The notes under the pieces were generated by a model that did not search any database, was not told where the DNA came from, and saw only the letters and a list, made by a program, of their open reading frames with translations. DNA of 30,732 nt. Origin: JAVZOV01 sp049976445 (GTDB taxonomy: Archaea; Thermoproteota; Thermoprotei; Gearchaeales; WAQG01). Every line of letters begins with the position of its first letter. Positions within the stretch are counted from its first letter, which is position 1. The stretch lies in the NCBI GenBank assembly GCA_049976445.1, contig JBMFIF010000015.1:1-30732 (forward strand), in the 5' to 3' direction. A program made the translations under genes and the position numbers. Below are positions 9,541-16,912 of the stretch, piece by piece.

Positions 9541-9849
9541 ATGAAAATAGAAAATATATTATCAAAAATCTTTAGAATAGGACTTTTAATATCGGTAGTA
9601 ATAATTTTAACAGGACTTTTTATTATAAGCTTGAAAGAGGTTAGTAAACCAAGTATTCCATTAGAAAATATCTTTACAGAAAATCCTACTACAATTATAA
9701 CATTTGGTATCATAGTACTTATGTCGATGCCTATAATTGGTTTAATAACACTTTTTGTATATTTTCTCAAATCATCTAATAAATTTTTCATTATTGTAAC
9801 ACTTTATACACTCTTACTGATAATGATAACAATATATTTGTTATTGTGA
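9541..9849 (+). CDS. small membrane protein, DUF1634-like partner of TauE/SafE
   Basis: About 102 residues with three hydrophobic segments: one near the N-terminus (residues about 10-30), a second after a short loop containing PTTIITFGIIVLMSMPIIG, and a third at the C-terminus rich in Leu, Ile and Thr. Size, topology and position directly behind a TauE/SafE permease match DUF1634 proteins, which often accompany these permeases in archaea and bacteria; their role is unknown, possibly as an accessory subunit. The permease stop (9529-9531) is followed at once by GTGATC, which serves well as a Shine-Dalgarno site for the ATG at 9541. A GTG at 9532 is in frame but less likely. Assignment rests on context and topology, not on a firm motif. 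Confidence 0.7.
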   Translation: MKIENILSKIFRIGLLISVVIILTGLFIISLKEVSKPSIPLENIFTENPTTIITFGIIVLMSMPIIGLITLFVYFLKSSNKFFIIVTLYTLLLIMITIYLLL

Positions 9850-10034
9850 GCCCCTATTGACTGAAGCTTTCTGCCTCATAACCCCACTCTGTCCACAATT
9901 ATATGCTATGAAATACCGTTCCTTTTTTCATAGACGTTCGTACTCATCGCGCAAGCTCATACTCATCAACAACACCATAACACTCTTCTTTACTGAAATC
10001 CTCACCTGCGTAAAATAACTCCCCCTCCTTAATA

Positions 10035-10139
10035 CACTCCTTACACCACTAAGGTTCTCGCCCCGGGGAACGGCCGCTCAGAGGACCACCCCTAACCATA
10101 TAGGTAATGGGGTTCGCCATACCAAGGCTGGCACCCAGC
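10035..10139 (-). ncRNA. GC-rich structured segment, possible TnpB omegaRNA/right-end relic
   Basis: On the minus strand this segment follows directly after the tnpB stop and is far richer in G and C than the flanks. It contains a perfect hairpin GCTGG-GTG-CCAGC, a near-complete CCCC..ACC/GGT..GGGG hairpin at about 10095-10120, and a CCCCGGGG block near 10060. In IS200/IS605 elements the guide-RNA scaffold (omegaRNA) and the right-end hairpins lie exactly here. Given the broken tnpB it may be an inactive relic, but GC-rich structure in an AT-rich thermophile could also mark a retained RNA. Ends are approximate. Confidence 0.4.
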
Positions 10140-10290
10140 TCACAAACCTAAAACGTTCAAAGTAGCATTATAATCACGATCAACACACCAACCACACTTA
10201 GCACACGTCTTAGAAGTATTCTTAGGATTTACTAATTATGAACTGCTTACCGTATTTCTCCGTTTGGTAGCAATTATTTTCTTAATCGTC
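10140..10290 (-). pseudogene. tnpB: degenerate 3' end of an IS200/IS605 tnpB gene
   Basis: The minus strand here encodes recognisable fragments of the TnpB C-terminus. EKYGKQFII is followed, after a one-base shift near 10228, by NPKNTSKTCAKCGWCVDRDY and NATLNVLGL, ending in TGA (10142-10140). The zinc-ribbon pattern and the DRDxNA motif, which holds the last RuvC acidic residue, are diagnostic. It is broken in at least three ways: an in-frame stop in the upstream part, the frameshift, and an apparent deletion between the two CxxC pairs, since the first Cys pair runs straight into the second. The other roughly 300 residues are absent. It is a dead remnant of a TnpB nuclease gene. The gene-free stretch 9850-10359 otherwise holds the GC-rich segment next to it and the promoter of the following gene. 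Confidence 0.75.
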
Positions 10291-10330
10291 AAAAGCAACA
10301 TCATACAACCGCAGTACAAAGTAATACACA

Positions 10331-10345
10331 ACCATAAAAATAAGT
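10331..10345 (+). promoter_or_regulatory. TATA-like promoter of the THUMP gene
   Basis: The A/T-rich block ACCATAAAAATAAG lies about 20-28 bases before the TTG at 10360. That spacing would place transcription start at or next to the start codon, as in leaderless archaeal transcripts. There is no Shine-Dalgarno site, which fits. Confidence 0.4.
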
Positions 10346-10359
10346 TTGTTATAATTTAG

Positions 10360-10917
10360 TTGGTGCTTGGTGTGCAAGGAATTTTAGTTTCAACTTATAG
10401 GGGCAGAGAGGATGATTGTGCATCAGAATTATGGGTTTTACTCAGGGAAATAGGAGAGTCTAATCCTGATATTCAGAGGCTTCCATTACCAGGATTAGTA
10501 ATCGCTTATACAGAAAGTGATCCAATTGTTTTAGTAGAAAAAATTAGAAATTATGCTAGTGAGCATCCATGGGATTTTCGTTATGTGTTAAAAATTGTAC
10601 CTCTTGAAATCGTGATTGAGAGTTCGTTAGAAAAATTAGAAGAAGCAGTTAAAAAACTTGTAGAAAAAATTGAACCTGAAAAAACTTTTCGCGTTACAGT
10701 TAATAAAAGGAGTACCTCATTATCAATGCATGAAATAATAGATATTGCTGCGCGACAGGTGAAAGATAGAAAGGTTAACTTAGAAACCCCTGACTACATC
10801 ATAAACATCGAGATTATAGGAAGCATAATGGGAATTTCTGTAATCACGCCAAAGCATATAGTTTCTATACAAAAAATTAAGGATGAATACTTAAAGAACA
10901 TTAGTAACAAAAGTTAA
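10360..10917 (+). CDS. THUMP-domain RNA-binding protein (Tan1/THUMPD1-like)
   Basis: The 185-residue protein resembles archaeal stand-alone THUMP proteins related to yeast Tan1, the partner needed for N4-acetylcytidine formation in tRNA. The N-terminal half (GILVSTYRGREDDCASELWV, then a segment ending ASEHPWDFRYVLKIVPLE) looks like the N-terminal ferredoxin-like domain. The second half, with FRVTVNKRSTSLSMHEII, an Ala-Arg-Gln helix, DYIINIEIIGSIMGISVI and a closing helix, is the THUMP fold, which binds the acceptor end of tRNA. There is no methyltransferase or thiouridylase domain. The TTG start has no Shine-Dalgarno site; the transcript is probably leaderless, and GTG at 10363 or 10369 are alternatives. 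Confident for the family, inferred for the tRNA role. Confidence 0.82.
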   Translation: MVLGVQGILVSTYRGREDDCASELWVLLREIGESNPDIQRLPLPGLVIAYTESDPIVLVEKIRNYASEHPWDFRYVLKIVPLEIVIESSLEKLEEAVKKLVEKIEPEKTFRVTVNKRSTSLSMHEIIDIAARQVKDRKVNLETPDYIINIEIIGSIMGISVITPKHIVSIQKIKDEYLKNISNKS

Positions 10918-11169
10918 AGTTCAACAATCTATTAATTTTATTATGATTACTGAGGTCTGTGAAGTCAAGAATAGTTAATATTGAATAGACCCTAACGTTC
11001 TTTAAAAGATTTTTATAGTAGGATTTATTAAAATTTTCTTCGTTTTAAACCTTTTTTGTTGTGAAAAAGAAAATGGTTTAATGTATTTAGGTTAAAATCG
11101 CCTTCTTTTGGGTATGCATTTTTGATAGAATTATGAAAAAATTGATATCATGGAAATGATCTATAAAGA

Positions 11170-11180
11170 GATAAGTTTAT
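11170..11180 (+). promoter_or_regulatory. TATA box upstream of the acidic-protein gene
   Basis: TAAGTTTATATG lies in front of the Glu-rich gene. A start about 26 bases downstream, near 11200, would exclude the upstream ATG at 11185 from the transcript and leave a short leader with GGCGGTGG before ATG 11218. The 10918-11170 stretch upstream shows no gene or RNA I can support. Confidence 0.45.
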
Positions 11181-11217
11181 ATGTATGCTTACTCCCATAA
11201 TGGGCGGTGGTTATAAA

Positions 11218-11403
11218 ATGAAGAAATATTTTGAGGAGGAAGAGAACGAAGAGGAGGAAGAAGAGGAAGAATGGGAAGAGGAAGAGGAATGGGAAGAAGA
11301 GTTTGGAGAAGAGGAAGAAGAGTTTGAGGAGGAAGGATGGGAAGAGGAAGAGGAATGGGAAGAGGAAGAAGAGGGTGAGTGGGAGGAGGAAGAGGAGTAC
11401 TAA
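11218..11403 (+). CDS. extremely acidic Glu/Trp-rich small protein, unknown
   Basis: A 61-residue protein that opens MKKYFEEEEN and is then almost nothing but Glu, broken at intervals by Trp, Phe, Tyr or Gly (units such as EEEEEW, EEEFG, EEGWEEE). I know no family for it. It has no predicted membrane segment or fold and must be highly negatively charged, so it could act as a nucleic-acid mimic, a metal binder or a chaperone-like tail. ATG 11218 is preferred over 11185 because GGCGGTGG lies just upstream and the TATA box at 11170 would start the transcript near 11200. The dense GAAGAG/GAGGAA repeats favour expansion and contraction by slippage. It lies 35 bases before a zinc-ribbon gene and then ABCE1, all on the same strand. 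Confidence 0.7.
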   Translation: MKKYFEEEENEEEEEEEEWEEEEEWEEEFGEEEEEFEEEGWEEEEEWEEEEEGEWEEEEEY

Positions 11404-11438
11404 ATTATTAATGATTTTTTTATTGTAGGTGTTGTGCT

Positions 11439-11693
11439 TTGGAGTTTTGTCCCAAATGTGGAGGATTGATGCGCCCCGGTAAGACTAAAGATGGTAAACT
11501 GGCATTTATATGTACTAAATGTGGTTATGTATTAGTTAAGGTTGCTGAGAAACGAATTGTTGTTAAAGTTAAGGATGTCAGGGATAAAGATATTGCAGTT
11601 AGCAAAGAGGAAGAGTCTTCTAAAGTTAAAGAGGAAGAAAAGGCAATGATAGAGGAGACGTATTCAACGTTATTGGAAAATTATGAAGAATAG
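11439..11693 (+). CDS. TFS/RPB9-like N-terminal zinc-ribbon protein lacking the C-terminal ribbon
   Basis: The 84-residue protein begins MEFCPKCGGLMRPGK and continues with FICTKCGYV, the N-terminal zinc ribbon (C4, C7, C26, C29) of archaeal transcription factor S and RPB9. In TFS this part is followed at about residue 70 by a second zinc ribbon with the acidic pair that stimulates RNA cleavage. Here that domain is absent, replaced by a Lys/Glu/Val-rich tail that simply ends; the ABCE1 gene follows 37 bases later, and I see no displaced ribbon in other frames. It may be a paralogue that binds RNA polymerase without cleavage activity, or a generic zinc ribbon. The TTG start has AGGTG 7 bases upstream. 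Confidence 0.8.
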   Translation: MEFCPKCGGLMRPGKTKDGKLAFICTKCGYVLVKVAEKRIVVKVKDVRDKDIAVSKEEESSKVKEEEKAMIEETYSTLLENYEE

Positions 11694-11730
11694 TTTATAG
11701 TGTAGTTTATTATTTCATTGAGTGAGTTCG

Positions 11731-13554
11731 ATGGTTATAAGAATTGCAGTAGTAGATAGGGATAGGTGTAGACCAAAGGATTGTCATCAAGAGTGTATTA
11801 GGTTCTGTCCTATTGTACGTGCGGGAAGGGAGATAGTTTACATTGATAAGAGTAGTGGGAAGGCTGTTATTGATGAAGATGGTTGTATTGGTTGTGGTAT
11901 TTGTGTTAATAAATGTCCTTTTAATGCTATAGATATTGTTAATTTGGTTGATGAACCGAAAACACAGCTTATTCATATTTATGGTAAGAATATGTTTCGT
12001 TTGTATGGATTACCTATTCCTCAACGTAATAAAATTGTTGGAATTCTAGGTGTTAATGGTGCTGGTAAAACTACAGCATTAAATATTTTATCTAATAAGT
12101 TACGTCCAAATTTAGGCATTCTGGATAGGGAGGTAAGTGTTGATGAGGTTATTAGGGCGTTTAAAGGAACTGAGCTTCAAGGTTACTTGAAAGATCTTTA
12201 TAATAATAAAGTTCGTGTGTCGTATAAGCCTCAAAACATAATTCAACTCGCATCTATAGGTGGTACTGTCAGTCAGTTGTTGCATTATAGTGATGAACGT
12301 GGTTTGTATGATGATATAGTTGAAAAGTTAGAGTTAAAAGGTATTTTAGATCATAAGGTTAAGGAGCTTAGCGGTGGTGAATTACAGCGATTGGCTATTG
12401 CTATTGTATATTTACGTGATGCTAATGCATATTTCTTTGATGAGCCTAGTAGCTTCCTTGATGTCTATCAACGTATGCGTGTAACAAAGCTAATACGTAA
12501 TTTAATAAGTCCTAATAGGATTGTGGTTGTTGTTGAACATGATTTAGCTTTTTTAGATTATGTTTCTGATAATGTTCACATAATTTATGGGAAACCAAAA
12601 GTCTATGGTATTATATCTTCATCTTATGGTGTAGGCCCGGGTATAAATAATTATTTGGAGGGTTATCTTCCTAGTGAAAACATAAGGATACGCAAGGAAA
12701 GTGTGAAATTTAATCTAAAACCATTGTCTAATACTGTTAAGGAAGAGTTCCCAGTTTTTGAATGGACTGAATTGGAGGTTAGGGTTAATGGCTTTAGATT
12801 ATTAGTTTCACCTGGCTCTCTCTCTAATGGTGATGTTGTTGGCGTATTGGGACCTAATGGCATAGGGAAAACTAGTTTCGTAAGGGTACTTGCTGGTGAA
12901 CTGACACCTACGAGCGGTGCTGTATATTCAAGGTTAGGGAATAAAGTAAAAGTAAGTTATAAGCCACAGGTTATATCACCGCTGGATATTACTGTTGGAG
13001 AATGGCTTAAACTGGCAAATCCTAAATTTTCTGAGATAGAATGGATAATGGATGAAGTAATTCATCCATTAAATTTACATCTTATAATGGATAGGCGCGC
13101 TACAGAAATCAGTGGTGGTGAGTTACAATCGTTGGCAGTAGCTGTTACTGCAATAACCGATGCTGATGTATATCTTTTTGATGAACCTAGTGCATTTTTA
13201 GATGTTGAACAAAGGTTAGTTGTAGCAAAACTAATTAGAAAGCTAGCAGAATCATTATCTAAGGTTGTTTTAGTTGTAGATCACGATCTAATAATTCATG
13301 ATTTTGCCGCTAAAAAGATTATGCTGTTCACTGGAAAGCCAGGAATAGAAGGACATGTTAATGAAATAATGAGTCTAAAGCATGGCATTAACACTTTCTT
13401 ACATGATGTAGGTATAACTTTCCGAAGAGACCCAAAAACTGGTAGACCAAGAGTAAATAAGGATAGTTCATGGCTTGATAGATATCAAAAAAGTATAAAT
13501 GAATATTATTACCTCTCACCAGAATTACCTGCTACCGCTAAAGAGGAAGAATAA
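11731..13554 (+). CDS. ribosome recycling ATPase ABCE1 (Rli1)
   Basis: The 607-residue protein is the archaeal ABCE1, a soluble twin-ATPase iron-sulfur protein that splits ribosomes after termination. It has the N-terminal two-cluster Fe-S domain (C13, C18, C22, C26, then GCIGCGICVNKCPF near 56-69), a first nucleotide-binding domain with GVNGAGKTT, LSGGELQR and FFDEPSSFLD, and a second with GPNGIGKTS, ISGGELQS and LFDEPSAFLD. All expected catalytic motifs are present. I prefer ATG 11731 to the in-frame GTG 11722, since the GTG lies in a GAGTGAG stretch that serves as Shine-Dalgarno site and the protein then starts like its relatives. It lies in line with the zinc-ribbon gene and is followed 3 bases later by a membrane-protein gene. 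Confidence 0.97.
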   Translation: MVIRIAVVDRDRCRPKDCHQECIRFCPIVRAGREIVYIDKSSGKAVIDEDGCIGCGICVNKCPFNAIDIVNLVDEPKTQLIHIYGKNMFRLYGLPIPQRNKIVGILGVNGAGKTTALNILSNKLRPNLGILDREVSVDEVIRAFKGTELQGYLKDLYNNKVRVSYKPQNIIQLASIGGTVSQLLHYSDERGLYDDIVEKLELKGILDHKVKELSGGELQRLAIAIVYLRDANAYFFDEPSSFLDVYQRMRVTKLIRNLISPNRIVVVVEHDLAFLDYVSDNVHIIYGKPKVYGIISSSYGVGPGINNYLEGYLPSENIRIRKESVKFNLKPLSNTVKEEFPVFEWTELEVRVNGFRLLVSPGSLSNGDVVGVLGPNGIGKTSFVRVLAGELTPTSGAVYSRLGNKVKVSYKPQVISPLDITVGEWLKLANPKFSEIEWIMDEVIHPLNLHLIMDRRATEISGGELQSLAVAVTAITDADVYLFDEPSAFLDVEQRLVVAKLIRKLAESLSKVVLVVDHDLIIHDFAAKKIMLFTGKPGIEGHVNEIMSLKHGINTFLHDVGITFRRDPKTGRPRVNKDSSWLDRYQKSINEYYYLSPELPATAKEEE

Positions 13555-13557
13555 TTA

Positions 13558-14190
13558 ATGAATACAATAAAATCTACAACATTGCTCCTTATAATCTCTT
13601 TGATCTTTATTTTTTATGTATGTATGCAATTTCTATTTTTCTTCAATATTTTAGTTATTTATAATCCACAGGAAATGTATACAATATTCATGACAGTAAT
13701 TGTCACCTCATTTCTATTTTATATTCGTTATTTTTATGATACAATTAATCAATTATCATCTCATATTAACAGTTCAATCAATACAATAATAAAACTTACT
13801 AATGCTAACAATTTAAACGATTATTATTTGTTACAAGAAATAGATAACATTAAATCGTTTACTATTACCTTTCGAAGAAGTTATATAGTATTTCTCCTCA
13901 TTTTTCCACCATCGATAATTTATATTTTTTATAATATTAAAGTCAAATTTCATAAACATATATTGCATGAATACCAAGCAATATATTTAATTGCTACAAA
14001 AAACATTGCACATGCGAAACTTTTGGGTGGTGATATTCCTAAAGTTAGGAGATTAACAGAGATCATACTATTATCGGTGCTGTCGCTTGGTCTGTACTTA
14101 GCATACGAATGGTATAACTTTTCTCAAGACCTTAAGGAGCATCTAAAATTATACAACGAATGGTATTTAAAACAATGCTTTGTTGCATAA
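13558..14190 (+). CDS. membrane protein, DUF4234-like C-terminus
   Basis: The 210-residue protein has about four hydrophobic segments (residues about 8-36, 40-60, 108-127, 168-188) with a hydrophilic Asn/Ser-rich loop between the second and third. The last 50 residues, with ILLSVLSLGLYLAYEWYNF followed by a helix containing LKEHLKLYNEWY, look like the DUF4234 membrane domain, whose role is unknown. It begins 3 bases after the ABCE1 stop and so is probably read through from that gene. The final residues (CFVA and the TAA stop) are encoded by the left arm of the inverted-repeat unit at 14176-14378, so the original C-terminus may have been altered by that insertion. Confidence 0.72.
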   Translation: MNTIKSTTLLLIISLIFIFYVCMQFLFFFNILVIYNPQEMYTIFMTVIVTSFLFYIRYFYDTINQLSSHINSSINTIIKLTNANNLNDYYLLQEIDNIKSFTITFRRSYIVFLLIFPPSIIYIFYNIKVKFHKHILHEYQAIYLIATKNIAHAKLLGGDIPKVRRLTEIILLSVLSLGLYLAYEWYNFSQDLKEHLKLYNEWYLKQCFVA

Positions 14191-14378
14191 TTCTGATGTG
14201 TTTTTGATGTGCTTTTTATGCTGAGAATTCTTGTGTGCTGAGAGTTTGATGGTGTTCTCTCACAATTTTAATGAAAACTCCCAGCTAGCATACATAAAAC
14301 CACATTAGTAAGCATCATGAGATTGGAGGAGACTGCGAAACGCTCCACAAAACCACGCACGAATTATGCAACAAAGCA
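14176..14378. mobile_element. MITE-like element with 18-bp perfect terminal inverted repeats
   Basis: Positions 14176-14193 (TGCTTTGTTGCATAATTC) and 14361-14378 are perfect inverted copies enclosing a 167-bp interior with no gene. The arms show weaker similarity further inward, and an inner sub-repeat (a TGTG..TTTTTATGCT-type stretch) recurs in inverted form. CTTTGTTGCA-type termini occur on several insertion-sequence groups. I see no clear target-site duplication. It fits a small non-autonomous transposon or an internally deleted IS. Its left arm supplies the stop codon of the preceding gene. The remainder of this intergenic stretch, 14379-14437, shows nothing further. Confidence 0.6.
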
Positions 14379-14437
14379 CATGACATACAAAGACTACCTA
14401 TCCGTTCTGTTTTAAATGGGAATTTTTATTTGATGAT

Positions 14438-15991
14438 TTATTTATGTGTGTAAGATAATTCTTTTATTCTGTTTTGTAATATGCTAATTAGTTCTTTTCT
14501 TAGTTCTTCGCCGTGTAATCCTTGTATTTTTCTTATTCTTTTTGAAAGTTCGTAATCTCCTAATACATCTTTTATCCATCTGGCTATATCTCCTCTTTCC
14601 ATGTGAAATTCTATTGAGTTGATTTCAATGTTTTTTAAATGCTCTATGAGTTGTATGAGATTTCCAGCTCTAATTCCTAATTCTTCGCCGAATCCTTTAT
14701 AGAATTTGAATTTAAATGTATCTGGTACTTCAATTTTAATTAGTCTGTAATAAAGATATTCTGGTTTTCTTAGTTCTTCTTGTATACGTAAGTTAAGGTC
14801 TGTTATTGCCCTAGTAAATACGATGAATGCTTCTAATGGAGAACTGAAGTGGCTAAAATATGAGTGCACAGCACCAGTATCTCCTCCTTTCATACTCATG
14901 TAATAGTAATGATCACTTATTGTAAGCAGCCTCCATAACCTCAAATAGTGTTTATTATTAAGTATCTTGACTAATCTTTCTATCGATTCTATTGAATCAA
15001 AGTTATGCTTTTGGAGTATATTTCCAAGCCATGCGCTTGTATTTCTTTCTTCATCAGCCCATGATATTGTATTATTCTCAGGGACGTCAATTTCATCTAC
15101 TGGGGAATGTTTCTCTATAGCTTGACTTGGTGATATAAACCTTATATCACGCTTCCATGCTTCGATTGGAAACCAATATAGGAATTCATGAATTCCACTT
15201 TCTGGCCAATTATGTTCTCCAAAAGTTTCATAGTCCATTGCTAAGACAATTATATCACCGTTAGATTTCTTAATCCATTCGCTGTATTTATCTGCTGTGA
15301 GAGGCCATTCAGACCATGTTCTGGATGTGAACCTAAAGCTTATGTCATCTGATAATCTATAGTTCCTTAGTAAGAGTTTTATGTTTAAGTTTTTAGCCTT
15401 ATATACATAATTGGGGCTACGCCATTCTAGGATTCTTTCTGTTCCTTCTGTCAGTATTGCATGAAAATTCAAGTCCTCAACTGTTTTAGCAATTTTATTG
15501 TTGTATAAAAATTCAGTATTTTCGAATATTTGAGGTCTTATTCCAAAAATTTCCTGGATTATTTTGATATGCATTTTTATCTGTTCGATGAATTCATCAT
15601 GAGATTTAAATAGTGACACTAGACTGTGAAAGTATGTTTGTGCAATTAGTTCTGCAGCATTTAAGTCTATTAATTCATTTATTAGGTTTAGGAAGTCAGG
15701 TGTATAAGATTGAGCTTGTTCTAAAAATATTCCAGAAAAGCTAAAAGCGATCTTAAAAGAACGTCCTTCTTCTTTGCTTTTTTTAGCAAGATTTATGAGA
15801 ATTTGTGTTGCGGGCTTATAACACTTTGAGTAAACTCGTTCAAAGATCTCTCTGTTTGTTGTTTCGTCAAAGTAAAGGTGTTCTAGTTCTTCGGGTGATA
15901 TTTTTCTTAACAAATTTAATTTCTCGTTAATTTTTCTGCTAATTCTATAAGGTTGATGTACCTCAAAAATGATCACCAAATCATTAACCAT
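14438..15991 (-). CDS. glycoside hydrolase family 57 alpha-amylase
   Basis: The 517-residue protein is a GH57 enzyme of the alpha-amylase type found in thermophilic archaea, expected to cleave alpha-1,4-glucans with retention. Conserved regions appear in order: HQP (12-14), FSFSGIFLEQ (83-92), IFENTEFLYNN (155-165) with E160 as the probable nucleophile, and MDYETFGEH (252-260) with D253 as the probable acid/base. DHYYYMSMKGG follows further on. There is no signal peptide, so it should act in the cytoplasm, perhaps on glycogen or maltodextrin. It stands alone with its own A/T-rich promoter near 16020-16030 and probably has a leaderless transcript. No transport or glycogen genes are beside it. 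Confidence 0.92.
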   Translation of the reverse strand: MVNDLVIIFEVHQPYRISRKINEKLNLLRKISPEELEHLYFDETTNREIFERVYSKCYKPATQILINLAKKSKEEGRSFKIAFSFSGIFLEQAQSYTPDFLNLINELIDLNAAELIAQTYFHSLVSLFKSHDEFIEQIKMHIKIIQEIFGIRPQIFENTEFLYNNKIAKTVEDLNFHAILTEGTERILEWRSPNYVYKAKNLNIKLLLRNYRLSDDISFRFTSRTWSEWPLTADKYSEWIKKSNGDIIVLAMDYETFGEHNWPESGIHEFLYWFPIEAWKRDIRFISPSQAIEKHSPVDEIDVPENNTISWADEERNTSAWLGNILQKHNFDSIESIERLVKILNNKHYLRLWRLLTISDHYYYMSMKGGDTGAVHSYFSHFSSPLEAFIVFTRAITDLNLRIQEELRKPEYLYYRLIKIEVPDTFKFKFYKGFGEELGIRAGNLIQLIEHLKNIEINSIEFHMERGDIARWIKDVLGDYELSKRIRKIQGLHGEELRKELISILQNRIKELSYTHK

Positions 15992-16104
15992 TGTTCCATC
16001 TATTATGAATATTTGTTCTTATATTTTAATCTACACATTTCTAAATTAAAGTTCTTTGTAGTATTAGAAAGATTTATTTCTTTATTTGTTAATAAATAGA
16101 TGCA

Positions 16105-16758
16105 ATGTACAAGTGTGTAGCATTTGATGTGGATGGAGTGTTAACAAAGGTTGAGAGTGCATGGCAATATGTACATGAGAAACTTAATACGTGGGATAAG
16201 GCAAGAGTTAATATGGAGCTTTATTTTAATAAGATGATTACTTATGAGGAATGGGCATATTTAGATGCATTATTGTGGAAAGGTGTGTCTTATAATAAGT
16301 TTATGGAAATTTTTGATTCGATACCAATAAATGATGGGTTTGAAAAAGCTTTATCACGAATAAAATCGTTAGGTCTTAAAATCATTGCTATAAGTGGTGG
16401 ATTGATGCCGCTATTAGAGAGGTTAAATAAGATTGTTAGATTTGATGACATGTATGCTACTGAACTTATTTTTGAAAATGGAATTTTTACTGGTAAAGTT
16501 ATAGTACATGTGAAATATGGTAATAAGGATATGGTTTTACTTAATGCGTGTAAGAAACATGGATTTTCAACTAAAGAATGTATCGTAGTAGGTGATTCTG
16601 AAATAGACATACCAATGTTTGCAATAAGTGGATATAGTATTGCTTTTAATCCGAAGAATCAAAAAGTTGCGAAAGCTGCAAATAAAGTCATAAATAGTGA
16701 ATCGCTTAATCCGATAGCAGACATTATAGAAGAGTTGGTCAGCTATTCCCGACTTTAG
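16105..16758 (+). CDS. HAD-family phosphatase, phosphoserine phosphatase-like
   Basis: The 217-residue protein shows all four HAD motifs: FDVDGVL (7-13) with nucleophile D8 and acid D10, AISGG (95-99) with S97, a Lys in the KYGNKD stretch (K137 or K141), and GDSEIDIPMF (163-172) with D164 and D168. The cap after motif I is helical, and the arrangement with ISGG and GDSxxD is that of SerB-type and related phosphatases. The substrate is not certain: phosphoserine, or another small phosphate ester. The ATG lies about 30 bases after an A/T-rich promoter-like block, with no Shine-Dalgarno site, so a leaderless transcript is likely. A perfect hairpin begins directly after the stop codon. Confidence 0.85.
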   Translation: MYKCVAFDVDGVLTKVESAWQYVHEKLNTWDKARVNMELYFNKMITYEEWAYLDALLWKGVSYNKFMEIFDSIPINDGFEKALSRIKSLGLKIIAISGGLMPLLERLNKIVRFDDMYATELIFENGIFTGKVIVHVKYGNKDMVLLNACKKHGFSTKECIVVGDSEIDIPMFAISGYSIAFNPKNQKVAKAANKVINSESLNPIADIIEELVSYSRL

Positions 16759-16773
16759 CCAAGGTCTCCTTGG
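16759..16773 (+). terminator. hairpin directly after the HAD phosphatase stop
   Basis: CCAAGG-TCT-CCTTGG is a perfect 6-bp stem beginning at the base after the TAG stop. It lacks a strong T-run downstream, so it may be a 3'-end stabiliser rather than a terminator. Confidence 0.35.
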
Positions 16774-16912
16774 GTAACCTTTATGAAAGATCAAGGTTTG
16801 TTGATTTTTAGGATTATAACGTCATATGAGTCTCTCCGTCCTGAAGGAACTAGACTTTCATTTATGTAAATTTCTAGCAAAAGAAATGATCAATTGATGT
16901 CAAACAATGTTA

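Noticed and set aside
9866..9876. GCTTTCTGCCT shared between 9866-9876 region and the hairpin near 22045
   Set aside because: An 11-base match between two places is expected by chance many times in a 30-kb AT-rich window, and the flanks do not match.
11231..11428. Lys/Arg-rich open frame overlapping the acidic gene
   Set aside because: It is the shifted frame of the GAAGAG/GAGGAA repeats. It has no Shine-Dalgarno site of its own, and the Glu frame has TATA box, leader and start in order.
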